From the NCBI GenBank assembly GCA_014647935.1, contig BMQD01000006.1:62001-126000 (forward strand): a stretch of 64,000 nt of DNA, written 5' to 3'. Position 1 is the stretch's first letter. Each line of letters opens with the position of its first letter. A program made the position numbers and the translations under genes. Below, one piece after another: positions 30,519-39,165 of this stretch. Origin of the DNA: Planomonospora parontospora (GTDB lineage: Bacteria; Actinomycetota; Actinomycetes; Streptosporangiales; Streptosporangiaceae). Below the pieces are notes generated by a model. The model was not told the DNA's origin. It saw only the letters and a program-made list of their open reading frames with translations, and made no database searches.

Positions 30519-32849
30519 ATGGTGAAGCACAGCATCTCCATCAGGGGCGCCCGTACGAACAACCTCCGCTGTCTGGACGCGGAGATCCCACGCCACCGCC
30601 TCGTCGTCTTCGCCGGCCTGTCGGGGTCGGGGAAGTCGTCGCTGGTCTTCGACACGATCGCGGCGGAGGCCGGTTACCAGCTCAACGACACCTTTCCCCC
30701 GTTCACGAGGAACCGGCTCCCGAAGTGGAGGCGTCCCGAGGTGGAGCACATCGACGGGCTCTCCCCGGTGGTGGTCATCGACCAGCGGCGCATCGGCGGC
30801 AACGCGCGCTCCACGGTCGGCACGATCACCGACGCCTGGACCTACCTGCGGCTGCTGTACTCGCGGATCGGTGATCCCCACGTGGGCGAGTCGAACCGCT
30901 TCTCGTTCAACGACCCCGCCGGGATGTGCCCGGCGTGCTCGGGGCTCGGCGAGGTCGTCGCCCCCGCCGTCGACCGCTTCCTCGACCTGGACAGGTCGCT
31001 GCGGCAGGGCGCGATCCTCCTCCCGGGCTTCGGCGACGGCGGCTACTGGTACTCGCGGTACGCCGACATCGGCTCCTTCAGCCCGGACACGCCGCTGCGG
31101 GACTGGAGCCGGGAGGAGCGGGACGCCCTGCTGCACGGCGGCGAGGCGGCGGCGAGGCTGGGACGCAGGCCGCCCAAGGACTACGAGGGGGTCGTCGAGC
31201 GGTTCGAACGGATCTACCTGAACACCTCGGACAACGTGTCCGAGCGCAAGCAGGAGACGATCCGCAGGTTCACCCGGTCCGAGGTCTGCCCGGAGTGCGG
31301 CGGAGAACGGCTCAACGAGCGGTCCCGCACCGTCACCGTGCTGGGGCGCACGATCGGCGAGCTGGCCCGCCTGGAGGTCGCCGAGCTCGCCGGGTTCGTC
31401 CGGGGCGTCGGCGCGCCGTCCGTCGCCCCCGTCGTGGCCGCCCTCACCGCCAGGCTCGACGCCATGAACGCCATCGGGCTGGGCTACCTCACCCTGGACC
31501 GTGCGACCACGACGCTGTCGGGCGGCGAGTCCCAGCGCGTCAAGATCGTGAAGCATCTCGGCTCCGGCCTCACCGAGATGATCTACGTATTCGACGAGCC
31601 CACGGCCGGGCTCCATCCCACCGACGTGGAATCCGTGACGAGGCTGCTCGGGCGGCTGCGGGACGGGGGGAACAGCGTCCTGGTCGTCGAGCACGACCCC
31701 GCCGTGATGGCGGTCGCCGACCAGGTCGTCGAGATCGGTCCCGGGGCCGGAGCCGACGGGGGCCGGCTCGTCTTCCAGGGCACCTTCGCAGAGCTCCGGC
31801 GCGCCGGCACGCACACCGGCCGCGCGCTCTCCCGGCGCCGGTCCGCCGAACGGGTCCCCCGTACGGCCGAGGGCGTGATCAGGATCGCCGAGGCGACCCG
31901 CAACAACCTGCGGCGCGTCACCGTCGACGTCCCGGCCGGCGTGATGACCGTCCTCACCGGCGTCGCGGGCTCCGGGAAGTCCAGCCTCGCCGCCGAGCTG
32001 GCCGACCAGCACGACGTCACCGTCGTCGACCAGAGGCCGGTCAGCACCAGCCGCCGGTCCACCCCCGTCACCTACACCGGCATCGCGCCGGCGATCCGCA
32101 GGCTGTTCGCCCGGCACAACGGCGTCCCCGCCGCGCTGTTCAGCGCGAACTCGGAAGGGGCCTGTCCCGGGTGCCGAGGCCTCGGGACCGTCTACACCGA
32201 CCTGGCCTTCATGGACGGCCAGGAGGTCGTCTGCGAGGCCTGCCGGGGGCGGCGCTTCGTCCCCGAGGTGCTCGCCCACACCGTCGGCGGCCTGTCCATC
32301 GCCGACGTCGACGACCTCTCCGTCGACCAGGCCATGGACCGGCTGCCGGACGAGGCCATCGCCGCGGCCCTCCGCCACCTGTCGGAGGTCGGGCTCAGCT
32401 ACCTCCGGCTGGGCCAGTCGCTCAACACGCTCTCGGGCGGGGAGTGCCAGCGCGTCAAGATCGCCAAGGAGCTGCGCGACACCGAACGGCCCACCGTCTA
32501 CCTGCTCGACGAACCCACGACCGGCCTGCATCCCGGCGACGTCGGCACCCTGCTCCGCGTGCTGGACACGCTCGTCGAGCGGGGCCACACCGTCGTGGTC
32601 ATCGAGCACGACCTGGACGTCGTCCGCCACGCCGACTGGCTGATCGACCTGGGGCCGGGGCCCGGGAGGCACGGCGGGACCGTCCTCTACGAGGGCCCCG
32701 TCGCCGGTTACTCCCCGGACGCGGCCACCCCCACGGCGCGGGCCCTCGCGGCCCACCGGCGCGGGGAGTTCGGGACCGGCCCGGTGCCGCCGCCCGCGGC
32801 GGCACCGGGATCCCGGCGGACCCCGGTGCGGCCCGCCGGCCGCCGGTAG
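30519..32849 (+). CDS. UvrA-like ABC ATPase, drug-resistance type (copy 1)
   Basis: A 776-residue UvrA paralogue with two ABC cassettes (Walker A GLSGSGKSS near 34 and GVAGSGKSS near 487). Signatures are TLSGGESQRVKI and TLSGGECQRVKI, and CxxC zinc motifs are CPACSGLG, CPECGGE and CPGCRGLG. True UvrA is about 950 residues; the UvrB-binding region is missing, as in the DrrC-type self-resistance proteins of DNA-binding antibiotics. It probably removes ligands from, or senses ligands on, DNA. It is divergent from the WYL regulator. Its C-terminal 40 residues are Pro/Arg-rich. Confidence 0.9.
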   Translation: MVKHSISIRGARTNNLRCLDAEIPRHRLVVFAGLSGSGKSSLVFDTIAAEAGYQLNDTFPPFTRNRLPKWRRPEVEHIDGLSPVVVIDQRRIGGNARSTVGTITDAWTYLRLLYSRIGDPHVGESNRFSFNDPAGMCPACSGLGEVVAPAVDRFLDLDRSLRQGAILLPGFGDGGYWYSRYADIGSFSPDTPLRDWSREERDALLHGGEAAARLGRRPPKDYEGVVERFERIYLNTSDNVSERKQETIRRFTRSEVCPECGGERLNERSRTVTVLGRTIGELARLEVAELAGFVRGVGAPSVAPVVAALTARLDAMNAIGLGYLTLDRATTTLSGGESQRVKIVKHLGSGLTEMIYVFDEPTAGLHPTDVESVTRLLGRLRDGGNSVLVVEHDPAVMAVADQVVEIGPGAGADGGRLVFQGTFAELRRAGTHTGRALSRRRSAERVPRTAEGVIRIAEATRNNLRRVTVDVPAGVMTVLTGVAGSGKSSLAAELADQHDVTVVDQRPVSTSRRSTPVTYTGIAPAIRRLFARHNGVPAALFSANSEGACPGCRGLGTVYTDLAFMDGQEVVCEACRGRRFVPEVLAHTVGGLSIADVDDLSVDQAMDRLPDEAIAAALRHLSEVGLSYLRLGQSLNTLSGGECQRVKIAKELRDTERPTVYLLDEPTTGLHPGDVGTLLRVLDTLVERGHTVVVIEHDLDVVRHADWLIDLGPGPGRHGGTVLYEGPVAGYSPDAATPTARALAAHRRGEFGTGPVPPPAAAPGSRRTPVRPAGRR

Positions 32850-32876
32850 GGCTCTCCCACCGCCCGGGAGGCGTCC

Positions 32877-33677
32877 CTAGTCGCGCAGGCGGGACCGCAG
32901 GGCGCGGGTGTCCTCGTCGGTCCAGCCCTCGGAGGCGAGCCACTCCACGGGGCCGCCGAAGCGGTCGTCCAGCACGCCGAGGAACTGCTCGATGTACTGC
33001 TCCCGGGGCCGGTGGTCGTCGACCGGGCGGGAGTCGAGGTCGTCGCGGTAGGTGCTGCTGGCGCGCAGGCGGCCCATGATGGCCTCGATGCGGTCGCCGG
33101 TGGCGGTGTAGTCGGCGACGATGGCCTCGCGGGTGGCGCCGGCGACCTCCAGCGCGAGGGCGCAGACGACGCCCGTGCGGTCCTTGCCGGCCGCGCAGTG
33201 GACGATCGCGGCGCCGTCGTCGCGGGCCATGGCGCGCAGGGCCGCCAGCACCGAGTCGGGGCGCTCGCGCAGGTAGCCGTAGTAGAAACCGGTCACCCTG
33301 AGCTCGGCCAGCTTCTCCTCCTCCACCCGCTCCTGCCAGGGCAGCACCCGGTCGACGTCGACGGTGTCGGCCTCGGCGTCGGTGTGCCTGCCGCCCTCGG
33401 CGAACAGGGTGTGGTGGTGGATGCTCACCTCCGGGACGCGGGTGAGCGGGCCCGGCCCCTCCATGAACACCTCCGGGCCGGAGCGCAGATCGACGACGTG
33501 GCGGAGCTTCAGCTCGGCGACGAGCCGCTCGACGTCGCGCCCGGTCAGTCCCTGCAGGTTGTCCGAGCGGTAGATCCGGCCGAAGCGCGTGGTCCCGCCG
33601 TCCACGGTGGCGAGCCCGCCGAGGTCGCGCACGTTGACGGCACCTTCAAGATCGATCCATCGCGTGAAGTCGTTCAT
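32877..33677 (-). CDS. tyrosine/dual-specificity protein phosphatase
   Basis: A 266-residue phosphatase with the P-loop HCAAGKDRTG (about residue 157) containing the catalytic Cys and Arg. The N-terminal NVRDLGG and GRIYRSDNL motifs are typical of the bacterial MptpB-like group. ATG 33677 is chosen: a TATAGA hexamer lies 9 bases upstream, which would allow a nearly leaderless transcript; two ATGs 18 and 24 bases further upstream are alternatives. It is convergent with the UvrA-like gene. Confidence 0.87.
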   Translation of the reverse strand: MNDFTRWIDLEGAVNVRDLGGLATVDGGTTRFGRIYRSDNLQGLTGRDVERLVAELKLRHVVDLRSGPEVFMEGPGPLTRVPEVSIHHHTLFAEGGRHTDAEADTVDVDRVLPWQERVEEEKLAELRVTGFYYGYLRERPDSVLAALRAMARDDGAAIVHCAAGKDRTGVVCALALEVAGATREAIVADYTATGDRIEAIMGRLRASSTYRDDLDSRPVDDHRPREQYIEQFLGVLDDRFGGPVEWLASEGWTDEDTRALRSRLRD

Positions 33678-33771
33678 CGAGGCGAGTCTATACATGGGCA
33701 TATGGCCATCCGGTGAACGCCGAGGGCGGACGACCGCGAACATCGCGTACCGGTGCGAGCCCTTCGCGCCC

Positions 33772-33807
33772 CGCCCGTACCGCCCGTACCGCCCGTACCG
33801 CCCGTAC
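33772..33807. repeat. four perfect 9-base tandem repeats
   Basis: CGCCCGTAC occurs four times in a row (33772-33807) with a decaying fifth unit, in the 271-base gap between the phosphatase and acyl-CoA dehydrogenase genes. Confidence 0.85.
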
Positions 33808-33919
33808 CGCCTATAGAGCCTGTACCGCTCACACCGCTCATACCGTCGGCGCACCCTCCCGGGATCCGCCGGGGCCCGCACCGGACGGACATCCGGCGGC
33901 CGGTCCCCGCTTCAGGAAC

Positions 33920-33940
33920 ATACCTACCGGTCGGTATACT
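33920..33940 (+). promoter_or_regulatory. TetR-type operator overlapping a leaderless promoter
   Basis: ATACCTACCGGTCGGTAT (33920-33937) is a palindrome with one mismatched base pair, of the ACCnACCGGTnGGT kind bound by TetR-family fatty-acid regulators. It overlaps a -10 hexamer TATACT (33935-33940). The acyl-CoA dehydrogenase ATG follows 8 bases later with no Shine-Dalgarno, so the transcript is probably leaderless. The TetR gene is not in the window. Confidence 0.72.
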
Positions 33941-33948
33941 GATATTCC

Positions 33949-35094
33949 ATGAAGCGAACTGTTTACGGCCCCGACCACGACGCCTTCCGCGCGTCGGTCC
34001 GGGAGTTCATCGCCCGCTCGGTCACGCCACGCGCCGAGGAGTTCATCGAGAACCGGCTGATCGACCGCGAGGTCTGGCTGGAGGCCGGGCGGCAGGGCTT
34101 CCTCGGCCTGGAGGTCCCGGAGGAGCACGGCGGGAGCGCTGCCGGGGACTACCGCTTCAACGCCGTGCTGGGCGAGGAGCTGTCCGGGGTCGGCGCGGCC
34201 CTCTCCTCCAGCTTCGGCATCCACTACGACGTGGTCGCGCCGTACCTCGTGGAGCTGACCACCGACGAGCAGAAGAAGCGCTGGCTGCCGCGCTTCTGCT
34301 CCGGAGAGATGATCACCGCGATCGGCATGAGCGAGCCGGGCGGCGGCTCCGACCTGGCCGCGCTGCGCACCACCGCGGTCCGCGACGGCTCCGACTGGGT
34401 CATCGACGGGTCCAAGACCTTCATCACCAACGGCTACTGCGCGGACCTGGTCGTGGTGGCCGCCCGCACCAGCCCGGAGAAGAAGGCCAAGGGCATCACC
34501 CTGTTCGCGGTCGAGACCGGGATGGAGGGCTTCACCCGGGGCCGCAAGCTCGACAAGGTGGGCCAGCCGGAGGCCGACACCGCCGAGCTGTTCTTCGAGA
34601 ACGTGCGCGTCCCCGCCGAGAACGTGATCGGCGAGGTCGACCGCGGCTTCATCGCGATGATGGAGCGGCTCCCGCAGGAGCGCCTCGGCTCGGCGGTGGC
34701 GAACCTCGCGCACGCGGCGGCGGTGCTCACCGAGACCCTGGTCTACGTCAAGGAGCGCAAGGCGTTCGGCCAGGCCATCGGGTCCTTCCAGCACAACAAG
34801 TTCGTCCTGGCCGACCTGGTCACCAAGGTCGAGGTCTCCCAGTCCTTCGTGGACCGGTGCGTCGAGGCCCACGCCGAGGGGGAGCTGAGCGCGGTCGACG
34901 CCGCCAAGGCCAAGATGTGGACCTCGGAGGTGCAGGGCGAGGTGCTCGACGCCTGCGTGCAGCTGTTCGGCGGCTACGGCTACATGAAGGAGTACCGCGT
35001 CGCCCGCGCCTGGATGGACGCCCGGGTGACCCGCATCTGGGCCGGCTCCAACGAGATCATGCGCGAGATCATCGGGCGGGACCTGGGCCTCTAG
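33949..35094 (+). CDS. acyl-CoA dehydrogenase
   Basis: A 381-residue FAD enzyme of fatty-acid or branched-chain acyl-CoA oxidation. It has the signatures GMSEPGGGSD and FGGYGYMKEY. The position of the medium-chain enzyme's catalytic Glu is Ala (IWAGSNEIM). A Glu instead occupies LPQERL, the site used as base by long-chain and isovaleryl-type dehydrogenases. Substrates are therefore more likely long-chain or branched; exact specificity is open. It is single-gene, with a TetR-type operator upstream and a hairpin downstream. Confidence 0.93.
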   Translation: MKRTVYGPDHDAFRASVREFIARSVTPRAEEFIENRLIDREVWLEAGRQGFLGLEVPEEHGGSAAGDYRFNAVLGEELSGVGAALSSSFGIHYDVVAPYLVELTTDEQKKRWLPRFCSGEMITAIGMSEPGGGSDLAALRTTAVRDGSDWVIDGSKTFITNGYCADLVVVAARTSPEKKAKGITLFAVETGMEGFTRGRKLDKVGQPEADTAELFFENVRVPAENVIGEVDRGFIAMMERLPQERLGSAVANLAHAAAVLTETLVYVKERKAFGQAIGSFQHNKFVLADLVTKVEVSQSFVDRCVEAHAEGELSAVDAAKAKMWTSEVQGEVLDACVQLFGGYGYMKEYRVARAWMDARVTRIWAGSNEIMREIIGRDLGL

Positions 35095-35151
35095 GCCCTC
35101 GGCGGCCCCCTCCGTCCATCACCGCCCCCGGCCGGCCGCCGGAGCGGCGGC

Positions 35152-35180
35152 CCCGGTCCCGCCCCCGCGGCGGGACCGGG
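35152..35180 (+). terminator. terminator after acyl-CoA dehydrogenase
   Basis: A 12-bp perfect stem (CCCGGTCCCGCC and complement) with a 5-base loop, 57 bases after the stop and just before the next gene. Confidence 0.65.
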
Positions 35181-35204
35181 AGGCGCGGACACTACGGTGG
35201 CCGC

Positions 35205-35600
35205 GTGCTCTCCGTATCGCTGGACACCCTGCGTGTCTTCCTCCACGTGCTGGCCGCCACCGTCTGGGTCGGCGGCCAGCTGACCCTCGCCTTCCTCGTC
35301 CCGGCGCTGCGCGCGACCGGCGAGGGGGCGACCAAGGCCGCCGCCCGCGCGTTCGACCGGGTGGCCTGGCCGGCCTACGCGGTCCTGCTCGCCACCGGCG
35401 TGTGGAACCTGCTCGACGGGATCGGGGACGACCCCGCCTACCGCCGCACCCTGGAGGTGAAGGTGGCCGTCGTGGTCGTCTCCGGGGTCGCCGCCTTCCT
35501 GCACGCCCGGGCGAAGACCCGGGGCGCCCTGGCCGCCTTCGGCGCGCTCAGCGGCCTGTCCGCGCTGGCGGCGCTGTTCCTCGGCGTGATGCTGGGCTGA
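35205..35600 (+). CDS. small CopD-like membrane protein
   Basis: A 131-residue protein with four hydrophobic segments. The N-terminal FLHVLAATVWVGGQ motif (His followed by a WVGG turn) is that of the CopD/DUF2269-type membrane domain. It may bind haem or copper; no neighbour supports a role. The GTG start follows a short gap after the terminator hairpin and has only a weak ribosome-binding site. Confidence 0.72.
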   Translation: MLSVSLDTLRVFLHVLAATVWVGGQLTLAFLVPALRATGEGATKAAARAFDRVAWPAYAVLLATGVWNLLDGIGDDPAYRRTLEVKVAVVVVSGVAAFLHARAKTRGALAAFGALSGLSALAALFLGVMLG

Positions 35601-35610
35601 GCCGGCCCCA

Positions 35611-35650
35611 CCTGCCGGCCCCGCCTCCCACCTGCCGGCCCCGCCTCCCG
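35611..35650. repeat. 20-base tandem duplication after the CopD-like gene
   Basis: Two 20-base copies (35611-35630 and 35631-35650) differing at the last base, beginning 10 bases after the stop codon. The surrounding 168-base gap otherwise shows nothing clear. Confidence 0.75.
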
Positions 35651-35768
35651 CATGGCGAGAAGCAGGCACGAAGGCGCGGACCGGCTCCCGGCGCCCCGGT
35701 CCGGACGACCGGGGAGGCCTCTGCCGCGGCGTGCGGTTTCTGTCGCACCCGTCTGCTTGGATCCCCGC

Positions 35769-36389
35769 ATGGCTGAACGCAAGTACGGCGTGCCCGCGCC
35801 CGAGACCCGCACCACCGTCCGGTCGGCGGACTGGGACAGCGAGGACCTGTCGGGCCAGACCCACGAACAGGTCGCCTTCATCGACGTGGACATGACCGAG
35901 GCCACCAGCCGGGGGGCCGTCTTCTCCGAGTGCTCGTTCCGCGACGTGCGGTTCAACGCCTCGGTCCACACCGAGACGGCCTTCCTGAACTGCACCTTCA
36001 CCCGGTGCACGTTCTTCGACGCCACCTTCGCGGCGTGCAAGTTCGTGGGCAGCGTGTTCAGCGACTGCACCTTCGACCTGCTGAAGGTCTCCGGCGGCGA
36101 CTGGTCGTTCGCCGGGCTCCCGGGAGCGGCGCTCGGCAGCGCGTCCTTCACCGACGTGCGGATGCGCGAGGCCGACCTCACCGGCGCGCGGTGCGAGGGC
36201 GCCGCGCTCCAGCGGGTCGACCTGTCCGGCGCCTGGCTGCACGGCGCCGACCTGTCCCGCTGCGACCTGCGCGGGAGCGACCTGTCGTCGGTCGATCCGC
36301 TCACCGTCAAGCTCAAGGACGCGGTGATAGACATCCGCCAGGCGGTCACGATCGCCGGACTGCTCGGCCTGGAGGTGCGCTCCGACTAG
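35769..36389 (+). CDS. pentapeptide-repeat protein
   Basis: A 206-residue protein with A(D/N)LxX-type pentapeptide repeats through about residues 50-185 (for example ADLTGARCEGA, VDLSGAWLHGADLSRCDLRGSDLS). They form a right-handed quadrilateral helix. Some members mimic DNA and protect gyrase, but most are uncharacterised. The repeat region has unusually many Cys and Phe (CSFRDVRF, CTFTRCTFFDATF). No partner gene is evident. Confidence 0.87.
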   Translation: MAERKYGVPAPETRTTVRSADWDSEDLSGQTHEQVAFIDVDMTEATSRGAVFSECSFRDVRFNASVHTETAFLNCTFTRCTFFDATFAACKFVGSVFSDCTFDLLKVSGGDWSFAGLPGAALGSASFTDVRMREADLTGARCEGAALQRVDLSGAWLHGADLSRCDLRGSDLSSVDPLTVKLKDAVIDIRQAVTIAGLLGLEVRSD

Positions 36390-36409
36390 CCCGGCCGTAC
36401 GCTCTGGAC

Positions 36410-37948
36410 ATGCGCAACACCCGATATGCACGGTCCGGAATGGTCTGCACGGTCGATCACCTGGCGTCGCGGGCCGGGGTCGCGATGCTGGAGCGGGGCG
36501 GGTCGGCGGCCGACGCGGCCGTCGCGGCGAACGCCGTGCTGGCGGTCACCGCGCCGCACCTGTGCGGGCTGGGCGGAGACCTGTTCGCGCTCGTGCACGA
36601 CGGGTCCCCGGTCCCCGCGGCGCTCAACGCCTCCGGGCGGGCCGGGTCGGGCGCCGACCCGGAGCGCCTGCGCGCCGAGGGCCACGACCGCATGCCGTTC
36701 CACCACGACGTCCGGTCCGCCCCGGTGCCCGGCTGCGCGGACGGCTGGCTGGCCCTGCACGGCCGGTACGGCCGGCTGCCGCTGACCGAGGTGCTCGCCC
36801 CCGCGATCGGGTACGCCGAGGGCGGCTTCCCCGCCTCGCCGCTGCTGGTGCCCGGCCTGACGACCGTCGGCCCGCTCTGCGAGGACTTCGCCTCCGCCCG
36901 CTCGGCCGGCGACCTCGTCCGGCGGCCGGGGGTGGCCAGGGCGCTGAAGGCGCTGACCGGCGGCCGGGACGGGTTCTACCTCGGCGAGTTCGGCGAAGGA
37001 CTGCTCGCCCTCGGCGCCGGGGAGTACACCGAGGACGACCTGGCCCGGCCGGGTGCGGAGTGGACCGAGCCGCTCCGCACCCGGGTCTTCGGCCACGACG
37101 TGTGGACGATGCCGCCCAACTCCCAGGGCTACCTGCTGCTGCTCGCGCTCGCCGTCGCCGAGGGCCTCGACCTGCCCGCCGATCCCGCCGACCCGCTCTG
37201 GGCGCACCTGCTCGTCGAGGCGTCGCGGGTCGCCGGGCACGACCGGCCGGAGCTGCTGTTCGACGGCGCCCGGGTGGACGCGGTCCTGGAGTCGGCCGCC
37301 GAGCGCCGGGCCCTGATCGGCCGGGACCGGCGGGCCGCGCTGCGCGACCTGGCCGCGCCCGGCGACACCACCTACCTGTGCGCGGTGGACGGCGACGGCA
37401 TGGGCGTCTCGCTGATCCAGTCCAACGCCGCCGGTTTCGGCAGCCTGCTCTTCGAACCCCGGACCGGCATCAACCTGCACAACCGGGGCATCGGTTTCTC
37501 CCTCGTCCCGGACCATCCCGCCGAGTACGGTCCCGGGCGGCGCCCCCCGCACACGCTGGTCCCGGCGCTGGTCACCCGGCCGGACGGGTCGCTGCGCTCG
37601 GTCGCCGGCACCATGGGCGGCGACGGGCAGCCGCAGATCGTGCTCCAGCTCCTGACCCGCCTGCTCCTGCACGGCCGGGAGCCCGGCGAGGCCGTGGGCG
37701 CCCCCCGCTGGCGGCTGGGCACCGGGGGCACCGGCTTCGACACCTGGAACGCCCCCGACGAGGTCGTGGTCGAGGTGGAGGAGGGCGGCCCGTGGGGCGA
37801 GGGCCTGGCGCGGCGCGGCCACCCGGTCGCGGCGCTGCCGTACGGCTCCGCGTTCGGGCACGCGCACCTGATCGACGTGCTGCCCTCCGGGGTGCTGGCG
37901 GGGGCGGCCGATCCGCGCTCCGTCATCGGGGCCGCCGCCGGTCTCTGA
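36410..37948 (+). CDS. gamma-glutamyltransferase family protein, apparently cytoplasmic
   Basis: A 512-residue Ntn-hydrolase of the GGT family. The GGSAADAAVAANAVLAV and GLGGDLFAL motifs are at the N-terminus. The self-cleavage site is a Thr in GDTTYLCAVDGDG (about residue 322), giving large and small subunits; IQSNAAGFGS and GGDGQPQ follow. No signal peptide is present, unlike classical exported GGT, so it may act inside the cell on another gamma-glutamyl or amide substrate. Confidence 0.87.
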   Translation: MRNTRYARSGMVCTVDHLASRAGVAMLERGGSAADAAVAANAVLAVTAPHLCGLGGDLFALVHDGSPVPAALNASGRAGSGADPERLRAEGHDRMPFHHDVRSAPVPGCADGWLALHGRYGRLPLTEVLAPAIGYAEGGFPASPLLVPGLTTVGPLCEDFASARSAGDLVRRPGVARALKALTGGRDGFYLGEFGEGLLALGAGEYTEDDLARPGAEWTEPLRTRVFGHDVWTMPPNSQGYLLLLALAVAEGLDLPADPADPLWAHLLVEASRVAGHDRPELLFDGARVDAVLESAAERRALIGRDRRAALRDLAAPGDTTYLCAVDGDGMGVSLIQSNAAGFGSLLFEPRTGINLHNRGIGFSLVPDHPAEYGPGRRPPHTLVPALVTRPDGSLRSVAGTMGGDGQPQIVLQLLTRLLLHGREPGEAVGAPRWRLGTGGTGFDTWNAPDEVVVEVEEGGPWGEGLARRGHPVAALPYGSAFGHAHLIDVLPSGVLAGAADPRSVIGAAAGL

Positions 37949-38011
37949 CCTGGATGCCGAGCGCGGGGATGACCTGCGGTTCTTCCGCTTTTCAGGGGGT
38001 AGTGCCCCAGT

Positions 38012-38326
38012 ATGAGCCAATCACCCCCGGACCGTTACGGGATGAGCGACGAGCAGGCGCTCGAAGTCGAGCAGGCCACCAGCGACCTGGGCCTCAACCA
38101 CAGGATCGTCGAGGACGACCCCCGGCACCGGGACGACTTCGGCGAGCGCCTCCGGCGCGAGGCCCCGGACCACCCGCGGACGCCGCGCGAGTGGAGCCGG
38201 CTGGTCGCGCCCGACCAGGGCACCGGGCCGCACGAGACCTCCCAGGCCTACGCCATCGACGTCGGCCGCGACGACGGCGACCTGTCGGCCGAGGAGCGCG
38301 CGATCCACATCGAGCCGTACCGCTGA
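38012..38326 (+). CDS. DUF5709-like small protein
   Basis: A 104-residue hydrophilic acidic protein. The C-terminal SRLVAPDQGTGPHETSQAYA and AEERAIHIEP match my memory of DUF5709, a short actinobacterial family of unknown function. It is a monocistronic gene, convergent with the HAD hydrolase. Confidence 0.72.
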   Translation: MSQSPPDRYGMSDEQALEVEQATSDLGLNHRIVEDDPRHRDDFGERLRREAPDHPRTPREWSRLVAPDQGTGPHETSQAYAIDVGRDDGDLSAEERAIHIEPYR

Positions 38327-38337
38327 ACCGCTCCCGG

Positions 38338-38997
38338 TCAGCGCGGCGGATCCGCGGTCAGGGCGGCCACCAGGTCGGCGAAGCCGTCGACGACGTGGTC
38401 GGCCTCGGCCGCCTCCGCGCGGGCGGCGTGCAGGTGGCCCCAGGGGCCGCGGCGGATCAGCGCGGTGCGCATGCCCGCCTTCCGCGCCGGGAGGACGTCG
38501 TTGTCGAGCCGGTCGCCCACGTAGAGGATCTCGCCGGGCTCCCGGCCGCAGACCTCGACGACCCGGGCGAAGAACGCGGGGTCGGGCTTGGACACGCCCC
38601 AGCCGTCGGAGGTGTGCACGGCGTCCACCGGCAGGTCCATCGCGGTCAGCGCGTCGTAGGCCTGCGGCGGCTGGTTCCCCGCGATGACCAGCCCGTAGCC
38701 GAGGCCGCGCAGTGCGGCCAGGCCGGGCCGTACGTCCGGATAGAGATCGGCCGCGTCGAAGTTCACCCGGAGCCCGCCGGGGTCCTCCCGCTTCCAGGCC
38801 TCCTGCTCGGCCTCCAGGTCGAAACCGGGCCGCAGCAGTTCGAAGGCCTCGGTGAAGGAGCGGTCGAGGGCCGCCATGCCGCCCAGCACGCCGAGCATCG
38901 TGAACCGGGTGACGCCGAGCCGGTCCGCCCAGCGCGACCAGATCCGCGTCTCGTCGATCAACGTCTCCCCGACGTCGAACACCAGCGTCCGGATCAC
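38338..38997 (-). CDS. HAD-family hydrolase
   Basis: A 219-residue haloacid-dehalogenase-type phosphatase. Motif I is DVGETL (nucleophile Asp; the usual second Asp is Glu or displaced, DVGETLID). The motif II region is IAGNQPP, the motif III Lys is in SKPDPAFF, and motif IV is GDRLDND. The Glu at the +2 position of motif I is typical of dehalogenase- or phosphonatase-like members, not classic phosphatases. GTG 38997 has GGGGGAGGA just upstream; longer frames lack homology. Confidence 0.87.
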   Translation of the reverse strand: MIRTLVFDVGETLIDETRIWSRWADRLGVTRFTMLGVLGGMAALDRSFTEAFELLRPGFDLEAEQEAWKREDPGGLRVNFDAADLYPDVRPGLAALRGLGYGLVIAGNQPPQAYDALTAMDLPVDAVHTSDGWGVSKPDPAFFARVVEVCGREPGEILYVGDRLDNDVLPARKAGMRTALIRRGPWGHLHAARAEAAEADHVVDGFADLVAALTADPPR

Positions 38998-39165
38998 GGC
39001 GTCCTCCCCCTCGATGGCCCCTCGACGGCCCCTCGGACGGGCCCACCGCATCTTAAGGGCTGCCCCGTGAGCCGGGAGAGCCGGTCCGGGAGGAGCGGGC
39101 GGGGCAGGCGCCGTCCGGCCGGAGCCGGCGGCGCGGGCCCCGCGGAGGAGTGCCAGGATCAGATC

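Noticed and set aside
36562-39165. Long open frame running from the gamma-glutamyltransferase region into the LuxR regulator
   Set aside because: Only the part from ATG 39166 has recognisable domains; the rest is an out-of-frame shadow of neighbouring genes.
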